Part shown: piece by piece, positions 1 through 11,888 of the stretch
How the letters are laid out: every line of letters starts with the position of its first letter
Numbering within the stretch: position 1 is the first letter of the stretch
Source of the DNA: Dioscorea cayenensis subsp. rotundata
Taxonomy: Eukaryota; Streptophyta; Magnoliopsida; Dioscoreales; Dioscoreaceae
Direction: 5' to 3'
DNA length: 64,000 nt
NCBI RefSeq assembly: GCF_009730915.1
Contig: NC_052484.1
Coordinates: forward strand, 1,178,001-1,242,000
The notes under the pieces: generated by a model
What the model saw: only the letters and a program-made list of their open reading frames with translations
The model's database searches: none
What the model was told of the DNA's origin: nothing
Program-made: the position numbers and the translations under genes

Positions 1-248
1 ACTTAGTAAGAATTAAAATTAGAGGATCATTTGGAGTTAACCAAGCAGCAATCCAACATTGCCCACCTTCTGGCTAATCCAGCCTTGCCCACCTTCAGTC
101 CATAACCTGATCAGAAGTCCACAGTATAGGAGAAGAAGCATGCTAGATAAGCTCATCATTGGCATTCCTCTCTTCCCTATTATGATAGTCCTTTGCTCCG
201 CCAAACATCACCATCATCATCATCATCATTATCTTTATCTTTATCTTC
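1..248. other. left-edge flank with CAT microsatellite
   Basis: No gene is recognised here. A (CAT)n-type microsatellite lies at about 206-230. The N-terminal half of the glycosyltransferase that starts at 249 is not visible in this stretch in any frame, so that gene is truncated rather than continuing leftwards. Confidence 0.6.
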
Positions 249-887
249 TTGTATCGAGTGGTTAGACAAACACTCACCGGGGACGGTATTGTACACATAT
301 CATTTGGTTCGCAGAACTCGATTAATGCTTCTCAGATGATAGAGTTGGCTGCCGGATTGGAAGCAAGTGGGAAGGCATTCATTTGGGTTATTAGACCTCC
401 ATTTGGTGTTGACATCGCCGGGGAATTCAAACTGTATCAGTGGTTGCCGGAAGGGTTTGAAGAAAGAATGAGAGCAAAGAAGCAAGGTTTGTTAATGCAT
501 GCATGGGCACCACAAGTGGAAATACTTGCTCATGAATCAACAACATCTGCTTTCTTGAGCCATTGTGGATGGAACTCAGTGTTGGAGAGCCTCAGTCATG
601 GAGTACCAATCATTGGGTGGCCATTGGGAGCATATCAGTTCTATAACTCAATGTTTTTTTGACAAAAAGAACAGACAGCCCGAAAACTATGCTAAATTGT
701 CAAAGATGCACAAGTCTCGGTAGAGCAAGTAGGGGCGGGGCCACGCACACATGTTGAGAAGGGATTGGAGATGAAGAAGAAGGTCATGGAGATGAAGAAG
801 AAGGTCATGGAGATTAATGTCATGATTAGAGGAGCATTAATGGAGGTTGACAATGGTATTGGTCTTGTTTTCTCTAAGTTGGACTAA
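249..887 (+). pseudogene. UDP-glycosyltransferase pseudogene (C-terminal half, UGT92-like)
   Basis: The open frame from 249 to 662 encodes the C-terminal nucleotide-sugar-binding half of a plant family 1 glycosyltransferase. It shows VHISFGSQNS, FIWVIRPP, and a nearly complete PSPG box: WAPQVEILAH, then FLSHCGWNS, then GVPIIGWP. Enzymes of this family transfer a sugar from UDP-sugar to small hydroxylated molecules in the cytosol. The box normally ends with a glutamate and glutamine that touch the sugar; here the glutamate position reads tyrosine (GAYQF). A stop follows at about 660. Traces of the C-terminal helix (KGLEMKKKVMEMKK, then IRGALMEVDNG) continue in another frame to a stop at 885-887. 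The N-terminal acceptor domain is missing. This is a decayed copy; the UGT92 assignment rests only on general resemblance. Confidence 0.85.
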
Positions 888-1119
888 GTGCATGTTTTCA
901 TTATTGTAATTAATTTGTGTTTTTGAGCTTGTTTTGTATTTTTTCTGTGAATAATGATGATGATAATGATGAGAAATCTAGAACATGAAATGATTAATAT
1001 AATAAAATTCATGGCCACTTGTGAGAACTTTAAGCATGTGAGGTGTTGATCCTAGACACAGACAAGCGAAAAAGATGCATTGACGTGGTGAAATATAGAC
1101 AGAAGAAACTTTGTGCACT
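888..1119. other. spacer, no gene
   Basis: AT-rich sequence between the glycosyltransferase relic and the SINE insertion. It includes a short GATGAT-type repeat near 955-972. No coding or RNA signal was seen. Confidence 0.5.
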
Positions 1120-1362
1120 GTTAGCAATCATTTGATTTTGTTTTTGTTTTTTTGTTTTTTTTTTTTTTTAGAAAAAGCGTCAAAGTTGCCGGAACCAGGG
1201 ATGAACACGTGGATGAGCCACGCTCACCATCGAACCTTGCCCTCATCTTGAGGGAGATGGAGATCGAACTCGGAGAGCCACGCTCGACACTCGAGGCGAA
1301 TACCTTAAGCAAGGGATCCGATGCCAATAGACCAAATGGGCATTGGCGTTAGCAATCATTTG
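1120..1362 (-). mobile_element. tRNA-derived SINE with perfect 15-bp target-site duplication
   Basis: The element body is about 1135-1347 and reads on the minus strand. It starts with a tRNA-like head containing an A-box-like TGGTCTATTGG and, about 45 bases on, a B-box-like GAGTTCGATCTCC, the internal RNA polymerase III promoter pair. It ends in an A-rich tail, seen as the T-run at about 1139-1169 on the plus strand. The 15-bp word GTTAGCAATCATTTG flanks it perfectly at 1120-1134 and 1348-1362, the signature of LINE-driven target-primed insertion. The body is distinctly GC-richer than the surroundings. The perfect duplication suggests a fairly recent insertion. Which LINE mobilised it is unknown. 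Confidence 0.85.
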
Positions 1363-2192
1363 TGTGTGTATGTGTTCATATAATTATTATTTTAAATATT
1401 TTTTTAAATATATTAATCAACTAAATTGTATTAAAAGTTAGATATAAATACAAAGACAAATTGAATATGGATAATAAAAATTGAGAAACAATCCAGTGAT
1501 AAGCATTAATTAAACATTTGTTGATAAAAAATAATAATTTTATAAAAAAACAAATAAAACTTCTGAATGAGCAATGATAATAGGATTGGATCATTATTGA
1601 ATTCAATCTGTTAAATAAAATGTTAAAATGTGTTAAATAACTTCGCTTACATTGAAACATATTTTATAGTTTTTTTGAGTTTTTTTTTAATCTCGAGTTG
1701 TAAAGGATCGTGCGGATAAATAGGGCAACATGATGTAATAAATTATTTAAATATTTTATTTTTCATAATTTTGGTTTTTTTGGGAAAATTTTGGCAATCA
1801 AGAATGTTTGAAGGTGCAAGTCAATTATTAGTTAAGGCTTGTCTATGTGAAAGTTTCAAACAGTCCTCTAATTTTGTGACATATTCATTTGAAGTCCCCT
1901 TTTTTTGATAAATTTATCTTTTAAGAACAAATTTTAGTTCATGACATTGTTACAGGACTAGTAACGAAAACTATCTTAAAAATCAGAATCAAAAGGTAAG
2001 AAAAATTACCAAGGACTTATAAGTAATTATGATCTTTTCTTTTTAGTCTTATGAGAGGACCCTTTCGGTCTAAGAAAACACTTCTCTGTTTTCGTTTTCT
2101 GGACTCATTGTCGCGTTTTCTCGTTTTCATTTTCTCTTTTGTTATTCTCGTTTTCCAATCTCCATAGCCTGAATCGGGGATTCCTCTCAGAG
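1363..2192. other. spacer and presumed MED15 promoter/5'UTR
   Basis: Very AT-rich DNA with T and A runs and no recognisable gene. The last 150 bases before 2193 become CT-rich, as is common for plant 5' untranslated leaders. No clear TATA box was identified. Confidence 0.4.
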
Positions 2193-5100
2193 ATGGACGG
2201 TGGGAGCTGGAGGGCGGCGGGGCCGGGAGACGCCGGTGGGGACCCGCCTGCGGGTGACTGGAGGACCCAGCTCCAGCCAGAAGCTCGGCAACGGATCGTG
2301 AACAAGATGTAAGATATGATTTCTCGTTTTCCCCGATTATTTTGCTTAGGGCCTTTTTTTTGGATGGATGTTTGATTTTCATGGTGTTTTTGATTGAATT
2401 TCGTGATCAGGGTTTGTGGAATTGTACGAAAAGTAGCTAAAAATTGAAATTTTGACAACTTTTGGGATTTCCTTTTGTTGATTTTTTAGTGATGTGCGTT
2501 TCTTTGATTGATAGTTTTGGATTCGTAAAAATAGCAGAAGTGAACAATTGATCTTTGTGAGATTGGGTTCAGTGGATTTCGTGGTTTGAATGTTGCGGTG
2601 ATGCTGATTTAATTTGGGATTCATTGATTTTTTTTTTCTGGGAAAATTGTATGAAAGTAGCTAGAGATGGAATTTTGATCTTTGTGATATTGTGTTTATA
2701 AGTTGGATTCAGTGGACACGAAAAGTGGCTAAAAATGAAATTTTGATTTTTTTTTTTTGGCATTGTATTCAACGCGTTATAATGTTTGGATTCTTTAGTG
2801 GTGAACACTGGTTAAAGGTTCAATGATTCACTGATTTGTTAAAAGACGATATTTTTTTGCAGATATCTTTGAACCCTGAAGATTTATTTATGATTAATTT
2901 AGTGCCTTTTCCGTTTGTAAGGTCGATTTAAGACTTGTGTTTTTCCTTGTTATTGTCAAGTGACCCTGAAAGCCTGCTAATTTTTTTCCTCTTTTCTATC
3001 ATCTCAGAGAACTTGTACATAAGTGGAAAGAATTAGGTCTATTTGTTTGATGTAGTATGCTCTGATATTTTCCTTTGCCTTTTCTTTACCTTGATTAATA
3101 ATACAATCGTTATTGCCTGTTAAGTGGTGGTGGTCACATTTAATAACTTTGATATTGAGATTGGCATAGGAGGTGATTACAAGGCTATTTGTCGTTATTT
3201 TCGTTGTCCTTTAGAAGTGCCAGATCAAAAGTCAACTTTTAAAAAAATTTTTATCCTGTTGTTCTCATATTGCTTCTGACCTCATCTCATATTGATCCTG
3301 CATGGTATTGTAATTTTTTTACTTTTTTCTCCACTAATTTTTTTCCCTACGCAGAATGGAAACTTTGAGAGGCATTTGCCGATCCCCGCATCTGAGGGAT
3401 TGAATGAACTTAAAAAAATTGCTGTGAGATTTGAGGAAAAAATTTACACTGCTGCAACGAGTCAGGTCTGTGGGCTTCGCTTTCAAAGTTTTGTGGTTAT
3501 CTTCCTGCAGTTTAATCATTGGTATCAAACTTTGCAATCAATATTATTTATTGCAAATAGGGGGAAAAGCCCACCTTTGCGATTCAATTGCATAAATACT
3601 GTGAGCACTTTGAACCAAAACTTTGTACAGATAAATTCTTAACTTTCTTTTTTAATCAGACTGATTATCTGCGGAAAATCTCTTTAAAAATGCTTTCAAT
3701 GGAGACAAAGACCCAAAATCCAGCGGCAATTAATCAGCCATCACTAAATTCAGCCGGTGGGAATCAAAGTAATGTAGACCCAGGTATGGTCATAACTGGT
3801 GTAGTGCTTTATAAAGGCAAGTACATTTTGAGTATTTGTTTGTTTCATCATTCATAATTATTGTGTATTGTTTCTATAGTTCGAAAGTCGATGATTGGCT
3901 AGTTGAATAATTTCTGTTTTTCTTTTTGTGCATATTTGTTTTACTTATTGTTTGACGCATTGATAAATAATTGTAGTATCAGGTTAAATTTCCATTTGTC
4001 TATTCTTTGAATTTTTCATTTGAAGACTTGAAGTGTGCTTCCATCTACCAAGTCAACGTAATTGCTATTTTCTATAAAACCATTACACCATGCATGGCTT
4101 CACTCTTCACTTATTATAAAATTTGTAACTGTATTGCAGTCATTTTGGATATCGTTTTCAAACATTTACACAATTTACTTCATTCATTGCTTGCCACATG
4201 TGATCCTGTTAATATCATCCTCTAATATCATATCATAGTTCTACAAGTTCCAAATATTTGAAGATGTAACGAAAGCATTGATTTTTTTATTGACTATGTT
4301 TGTGGATTTTAGTTTATTTTTACTGTATTTGTTGATTTGGGGAGTCTCCATCTTGTCTTAGAGTTACATTATCCTGAAGGATCTGTGCTTCTTTTTGTGC
4401 AAACCTTTTATCCCATCTATGACCATTGACCCTTGGTGTGGGATACATCAACACATTCTGATCCTCACCCTTACTTCATACTCGCAATTCAGTGGTTTAG
4501 CTGGTGGAATACAATTGTGATTGACTTGAGAATGGTCAATATTATTGTTTTTATGTTTCATTAGAAATGAATGATTTTTGCAAAATAACTCATTTCAGGT
4601 TTATAACAAACATAAAACGGCTGTTGCCTATGAACTCCTTGAAAACAGTTGTTGCCATTCAGATCCTGTCTGTCGAAATCTGAAACTACCAAGATACTTC
4701 TAATAATTTAATTCATGAAACCTTGGCCCTACTCTATATATTTATTTATATGGCAAAAGATGCTTTTCTTTCATTAGTGTTTACACTTATCTCTTGAACT
4801 CAACATTATTCTGTTATTGCCACAACAGCATCAGTTGGCATGCAGTCACAAGTTGGCAACCAAGGGCAATCATTACCAATTGGCAATCAATCTTCATTGC
4901 AGCAACCGCATTTGCCCCAGAATCTTCCAAATAATACTCCAGGTACTTCAATACAAGGTTCTGCCAGTCTTCCAACTCAAATGTCAACCATCTCTGGCAT
5001 TCCTCAGTCCGCTTTACCAAACGGTGGTCAACCTTCTAGTTTGCAAAACATGTCCGCAATTTCACAGACTTCCGTTAACAGTGGTGTCACACCAAATAAC

Positions 5101-5673
5101 TATGCTGCTGCACAAAGGCAGATGTCGGGTCGGCAGCAGCCACAAGCTAACATGCAGCAACAGCCCCAAAACCAACTTATTTATAAACAACAACAGATCC
5201 AGCACCAAATGTTAAAGCAAAAGTTGCAACATCCTTCACTTCTTCAACCTCATATGCAGCAGCAGCAGCAGCAATCACTATTGCAGCAAAACTCGCTGCA
5301 ATCTTCTCAGCAGCCTTTGATGCAAATGCCATCTGGCATTTCAGCAAGTCAAGCTAACATTCAACAATCACAGCCTACAATGATGCAGACTGGTCCCCAG
5401 TCTAGCCTTCAACAAAATCAACAGAGCTCTGGTCAACAATCCATACCATCTTTGCTTCAGCAAAATCCCCCATCTATTGTGAGACAGCAGCATGGACAAC
5501 CCAATATTCACCAACAATCAACTCCGCTTCAGCAACAAGCATCTTCAGTTTCTCAACAGCCAATGTTGTCATCACAACAGCAACAGCAATTAATGGGTCA
5601 GCAAACAAATATGTCTAATATGCCGCAGAATCAGTTGCTTGGCCAACAAAACAGTAGTGTACCAGACTTACAA

Positions 5674-5704
<31 letters not shown>

Positions 5705-8700
5705 GGTTGCCTGGGCAGCAGAATAATCTTTTGAACATGCCACAGTCACAACAGATGTTGAATCAACAGTATATGCAATCACTGCAACAGCAGCAGCAGC
5801 AGCAGTTGGGTTCACATAATATTGCACTGCAGCAGCAGCAGCAGCATTTGAGTGCTCAAAACAATTTGTCGGGATTGCAGCAGCAGCAGCAGCAACAGTT
5901 GAGCCAAAGTAATTTATCTGGGCTTCAGCCGCAACCACAGCAGTCGCAGCAGCAACAGTTGCTCATAAACCAATCTGGCATCTCAAACATGCAACCACAT
6001 CAGCGTGGTGGACAAAGTCTGCAACAAAACCAGACTGCAGTACAACAACAAACCCAGCAGTCATCATTGACAATGTTACAATCACAAAGTCAGCAACCCC
6101 AGCTCCAATCATCCCAGCAGCAACTGATTCAGAATCAAGCTGGGCAGTTACAACAGTTAGGAATGCAACAGCAGGGGAATCCCTTACAAAGGGAGATGCA
6201 GCAAAGATACCAACCTCCAGGGGCCTTAATGCCATCTCAGAATGCAATTGAGCAACAGAAGCAATTTATCCAATCACAAAGACTTCCAGAAGTCTCCTCA
6301 AGTAGTAAGTGGCTGTGTTTTTATCATTCTTCTTGATCGTTCCCCACCTATAGTTTTGCTATTTCTTCTATTGTTGATGTTTCCTCATGTTAATTTCACT
6401 ATTATTTTTATTTATTCATATATATATATATATATAGTTTAAGATAGGCATACTCTATTGCTTCACTTCTCATTTATATAGCAGTGCTGGTTTTCATACT
6501 TCCCCACCAACTCCTATGTTAGCCCTTTTTGACAAGTCCTGACCATTACTTTTAGATACATGTGCAAATATTTCTTGCAAGTTATGCCTCGATATCTGAT
6601 TATCTTAACCATCATCTGCCTCTGTATCTCTATGTGAAGTTCATTTGCAGATAACCTCTTTCAAGATAACTCCTTGGTTCCATATAGTTCACTTAATAAA
6701 TGTCATAGTAGCTTCATATTGGCATACTTGGAGGTAGTTCTTGCATTTGCGTACAAATATATTAACTTGTAGGTTACCATCTCTGTAAACAGGGTTATAT
6801 TTAGGGCTTAACTTGTTGCTGTCCAGTCTGGATGTAAAGATTGTCCTCTGGACCAACAAGATTGGCATACGTCTCCTACATAATTCCTATGATTTTTTCT
6901 TGGGACCTGTTGATTGGGTCCAACATCATGCCATATACATTGCTTTTAACGTTGCTATATAACACCTATGTGTTAAAATTTCATGCACATATTCTTCTCT
7001 CTAAACAATTTTTGATTTCTTGACTGTTTTTCTTTGTACTGCAGCATCATTGGATTCTACTGCTCAGACTGGCAATGCAGGTGTAGTTGATTGGCAAGAA
7101 GAGATCTATCAAAAGGTGATTTTCCATTCTTAATGTTGTTTAAGGAAATTTTACGAATAATACACTTTATTGTCTGGTTATTATGAAAATCCATGTTAAG
7201 AGTATTTACTATAAACTCCTTTCTCTTTCAACTTTCTTAGGAAAGAAACTTCTAACTAAAATAAAAATGACTAAATTTCTCTTAGATCAAATTATATTTT
7301 TCATATTTGATAGTGGTGGTTGGGTTGGGAGCGGAGGAAAGAGTTGGTAACGGAAGGGTTTTTGTTAAATAATCTTGACAAAGTGGGTTTTCAAAATATA
7401 TCAATGATAGGAGTGTTATGTATCAAACCCCCTCAAATTAATGGTCATTTATGCGGAAAATCACCTGATATGTATATCATATTTTAACCATTCAGAGCCA
7501 CCACTTATTTGGAAAATTTCTTCTGCAACAGATAAAATCTATGAAGGAGTTGTACTTCGCAGAGCTCAATGAACTATATCAAAAGCTTCTCCTGAAATTC
7601 CAACAGGTTCGTATTATTTATCATGGAAAGCAAGTGTATTAAATTTCTGTGTTCTAAGAATATCAAAGGGAAATTCCGTAACAGTCCTTGCATTTAAGGA
7701 TTTTGTTTGCCTAAATTTTGCCTTTATTTTCCTTTAATCTCTCGTTTTTTGTTTTATGCAGTGTGAAAGTCAAAATCTATTGCCACATGCAAAGCAGTCG
7801 GAACAGATTGAGAAAATGAAGAGTTTTAAGGTTATGCTAGAACGCTCAATATCTTTTCTGGAGATCCCCAAGAGTAGTATTCAACCTGCTCTAAAGGAGA
7901 AGCTTCCTCTCTATCAGAAGCAAATTAGTACCTTTTTGGCCACAAATAGAAAACCGAGGAACCTTCCCCCACAGTCACAATTTCAACCTCCTGGCGGACA
8001 TACGCAATCCACACCTCAGCAACAAATATCTCAAGTTTCTCAGTTGCAACACCATGACAGTCATGTAAACCAGGTGCAACCAATGAATCTGCAAGGTTCA
8101 GTAACATCAATGCCACAAGCTTTCTGCTGCAAGCATGCCAAATGGATCCATGCCAGTATCAACACTTGGGCTTCCAACGGCACCGCAGAACATGGGAAGC
8201 ACATTGCAGCCTTCTCCTAATGTGGATCAAATACAAGGGAATTCTTTTGGTTCATTACAGACAGCATCAATCAGTTCTGCACAACAAAGTGGTGTGGGGG
8301 TTTTACAGAATGTGATGACTACACCTCCGCACACCAGCATGAACACTCTGCCCCCGAGTTCAGTAAATTCATTGCAAACAAATTCAAATTTATTTCAGCA
8401 ACAGCATCTAAAGCTTCAACAAGAAAGTCAGCAAATTAAACAAATGCAACAACAACGCCAGCAGTTGATGTTTCACCAGCAACAAAAACAGCAATTGCTG
8501 CAGCAGCAACAGCAGCAGCAGCAGCAGTCTGGGGTGCAACAACAGCTGCTCCAACAACAAAAGCAGCAGCCAAATGCACAGTTGCCTGTACATCAGATGT
8601 CACAACTTCATCAGATGAATGAAGAGATGAAAATGAGACAAGGTGCTGGAATCAAACCTGGACTTTATCAGCAGCATTTCCAAGCAAATGCACGCCATGC

Positions 8701-10818
8701 TTATTACCATCCGCAACTAAAGACAGGCACTTCATTTCCAATTTCTTCTCCTCAAAATATTCAAGCTTCATCACCCCAGATTTCTCAGCACTCGTCACCT
8801 CAAGTAGATCAGCATGCCCAGCATGGCCTCTTATCATCACTTCCAAAAACGGGAACTCCTCTACAATCTGCTGGCTCACCTTTTGTTGTTCCTTCTCCAT
8901 CAACTCCTATTGCCCCGTCCCCAATAACAACAGACTCGGAAAAACCACTCTCAGGTATCACATCACTACCAACTACCTCAAATATGGTGCATCAGCAAAC
9001 AACCCTCACACCAACTCAACCACAATCAATTGCTGTTGGTACACCTGGCATATCAGCATCACCCTTGCTTGCAGAATTCACCAATTCTGAAGCAAATCAT
9101 CCTAATATATCGGGAAATGCTGCCAAATCAAGTGCAACAGAACATCCGTTGGAGCGTTTGATTAAAGTGGTCAGTGAACTATTTCTTTCAAAGTTCTTTC
9201 TTTTGATATATCATGTCTCTGCCCATTTAAATAATCATATATGCATATTTTTATCTCACATTTAACGTAAGCTGAAATTAAGGCCTGTGTTAATATTGAA
9301 TCATATATAAATTTCCACGAGTTTCCATCTTGTGGCTTCATTAACCATTCAGATGAATCTCACTCCAATAATTCTTCAAGTCAGTACTACCAGCGTCTTG
9401 AATATTTGGAAGTGTTCTCTATTTATCATAATTAAGTTGGGTGAATTATTGGGATTATGTTTGACTTGAAGTTCAAAACTTTGTTGGATAAATTGAAACA
9501 AATGTTATTTTATATTAGATTATGATCAATAGTTCATTAAACTACACTCATTACACAATGAAAAAGTTTATCGTGTATGTTATAATCAAGAAAATATCTT
9601 ATCAAATCCTTCCTGGTTCATTTGCTTCAGATACAATCCCTGCCACCTAAAGATCTTAGCTCAGCTATTAGTGATATTGGATCTGTGGTTTGTATGACGG
9701 ACCGAATAGCCGGCTCAGCACCTGGTAATGGTTCTAGAGCAGCAGTTGGGGAAGATCTAGTTGCAATGACAAAGTGTCGTTTACAAGCAAGAAATTTCAT
9801 GTCTCATGATGGTAACACGATAACAAAGAAGATGAAGCGTCATACAAGTGCCATGCCTTTGAATGCTGTCTCATCAGTTGGAAGTCTCGATGATAGTGTC
9901 AAGCTACTCTATAACCTTGATACATCTGAATTGGAGTCGACCGCAACATCTAGCACGAAGAAGCAAAAAGTTGAGGTATACAATAAATATTCTGTTCATC
10001 TTTCTTATTCACTAACTTGCCAAATGCTCATCATTTAAATTTTTACCCCTTTGCTAAAAGTACATTTCCCAAGAATTTATTCAGCTATGGGACATTCATA
10101 AAAACCTTAATGTTCATTATCTTCTGGACAAAAATTATCAAATCCTTCATGCAGGTTAATTTTTCCCTACTGGAAGAGATTAGGGAGATAAATCAGCAGC
10201 TGATTGACACAGTTGTTAGTATAAGTGATGAGGACATCGATTCAGTTGCAGCTGCAACCGGGAGTTGTGAAGGGACCGTTGTGAAATGTTCTTTCAAAGG
10301 AGTGGCTCTCAGTTCAAGCTTGAAATCCCTATTCGCCTCGGCGCAAGTGGTGAGTCTAATATAGTACAAAATACTGAGACCGTACATGAACTCGGTATTG
10401 ATCAAATATATGCCTTTTATGCAGTCTCCGATCTTGCCTTTGAGGCTACTCGTTCCGCCCTGTTATCCAAAAACTTCGCCCACCGTCTTAGACAGTCTGC
10501 CGGTTGAACTGAGGTAAAGTATAAAAACTCTTTGATTCTTTGTTTCATCACAAATGAAACTATGTATCGACCAAGTGCAGAGATCTCACCATTGTTTCTC
10601 ATATCATATTCTTTGGCAGCCAAAACTCCGATGATCTTTCTGCTAAAGTGAAGTCAAGGTTCAGTGCATCGCTGCGCTGTCTTTCACAGCCGATGTCGGT
10701 GAAAGAAATGGCGAGGACATGGGATGTTTGTGCTCGAAAGGTAATAGCCGAATACGCTCAGCAGACTGGGGGTGGCAGCTTTAGCTCGAGATACGGCGCT
10801 TTTGGGAAAATTGTGTGA
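2193..10818 (+). CDS. MED15: Mediator subunit 15 (MED15a-like), 11 exons, two single-base frameshifts
   Basis: Mediator tail subunit, a nuclear co-activator that links transcription factors to RNA polymerase II. Exons: 2193-2308, 3355-3465, 3660-3783, 4829-6304, 7045-7115, 7532-7606, 7762-9169, 9631-9975, 10155-10349, 10425-10513 and 10620-10818, all with GT-AG borders. They sum to 4,209 nt, about 1,402 residues, usual for plant MED15. Exon 1 carries GDWRTQLQPEARQRIVNK and exons 2-3 RFEEKIYTAATSQ and DYLRKISLKMLSMETK, the KIX domain. Exons 4 and 7 are Gln-rich low-complexity sequence with long CAG/CAA runs. Exons 8-11 hold the conserved C-terminal region (GSAPGNGSRAAVGEDLVAMT, LPLRLLVPPCYP, SQPMSVKEMARTWDVCAR). 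Exon 2 lacks one base near 3368-3371 and exon 7 has one extra T at 8121-8123. The two shifts cancel in total length but would stop translation if real. Confidence 0.93.
5669..5703 (+). repeat. longest CAG/CAA run encoding polyglutamine in MED15 exon 4
   Basis: A near-pure CAG/CAA trinucleotide run encodes more than ten consecutive glutamines. Shorter runs lie near 5257, 5785, 5829, 5878 and, in exon 7, near 8503-8526. Such tracts are common in plant MED15 and vary in length between alleles. The mix of CAG and CAA codons suggests selection for glutamine rather than pure slippage. Confidence 0.8.
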
Positions 10819-11888
10819 GCGCTTGACTTATGATGATTGATCATAACTCGGGTTCATCGACATTTTGTTCATCCATCAACTTTTTTATTTTTGTTTTTAT
10901 TTTTATTTTTAATTTTATTATATGTATCTGAATTGGCAATGGAACCTGTTTTTGTGTGTTTTGTCAGGTTTTGTTGTGACTGCATTATTATTTGCATATA
11001 GAACCAGGATTACATTATATTATTGTAAATTATAGATAAAGATTTGTTATCTGGTTGTGTGTGAATTATGTTCCAAAATTTTTTTATAGGTTTTCGGTTA
11101 AATTTTTTGATATGGCACTGTGGTTTTTTTAATTTTGGGATTCAAACTTCAATTTGAATCAAAAATAAGTAAAGAATTTTAATTTCATTTTACTAGGCGG
11201 TCATTTGAGAGAATTTAGTCTATTTTTTATGATCTGACGAGCAAATGAAATAAATAGAATTACCAGTTGGACAGAAAGTGTCATATACGTCGACATTGAA
11301 TTTCCAGCATCTACATCATAAAAAAAGCTTTGAATTTCTTAGGTAATCATCCGATAAAACAAAATTAAAATTGAATAATTATTTTAATTCAAATTTCAAA
11401 TTTGGACCCTAAAATATGAAAAAAATCCATAGTTTGATGTCCTATTAAAAAATAAACCCGTAGGTTCTCTTTTTCTTTGAATTTTTTTACGTTTTAAAAA
11501 CAAATATATAGGTGGTATTTTAAAAAAATTTAAAAATAGGAACATATAGATTGGTCTAATTGCAGTTTTTTTAGAATTAAAATGAAGGTATTTCCACATA
11601 TTATATATAATATCTAATTGCATTAATTAGAAAGAGAGATAATATATTAAAATAATAATAATAAATCATTTATATAAAATTAAAAGAAAGGGCTGAAACA
11701 TTTAGATAAATTGTTTATTAAGGTTGTAAATTATTGATAATGTACACAGGATGACCATTCACAGAGATGATAAAATAGTTGATGGCTAATCCCAACATAC
11801 ATAAAAACTTATTTATTTTACTAGTTAATCAAACAACAGTCTTACATACAAACATGTTCTTATCTGTTGAAGATCATGATCACAACAA
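10819..11888. other. intergenic 3' regions between convergent genes
   Basis: AT-rich sequence between the stop of MED15 on the plus strand and the stop of the small membrane-protein gene on the minus strand. It must hold both 3' untranslated regions. No other gene or structured element was recognised. Confidence 0.5.

Noticed and set aside
5615-5938. Ala-rich antisense frame opposite MED15
   Set aside because: It is the complement of CAG/CAA glutamine codons, not a gene. The same holds for the Leu-rich frame at 8408-8593.
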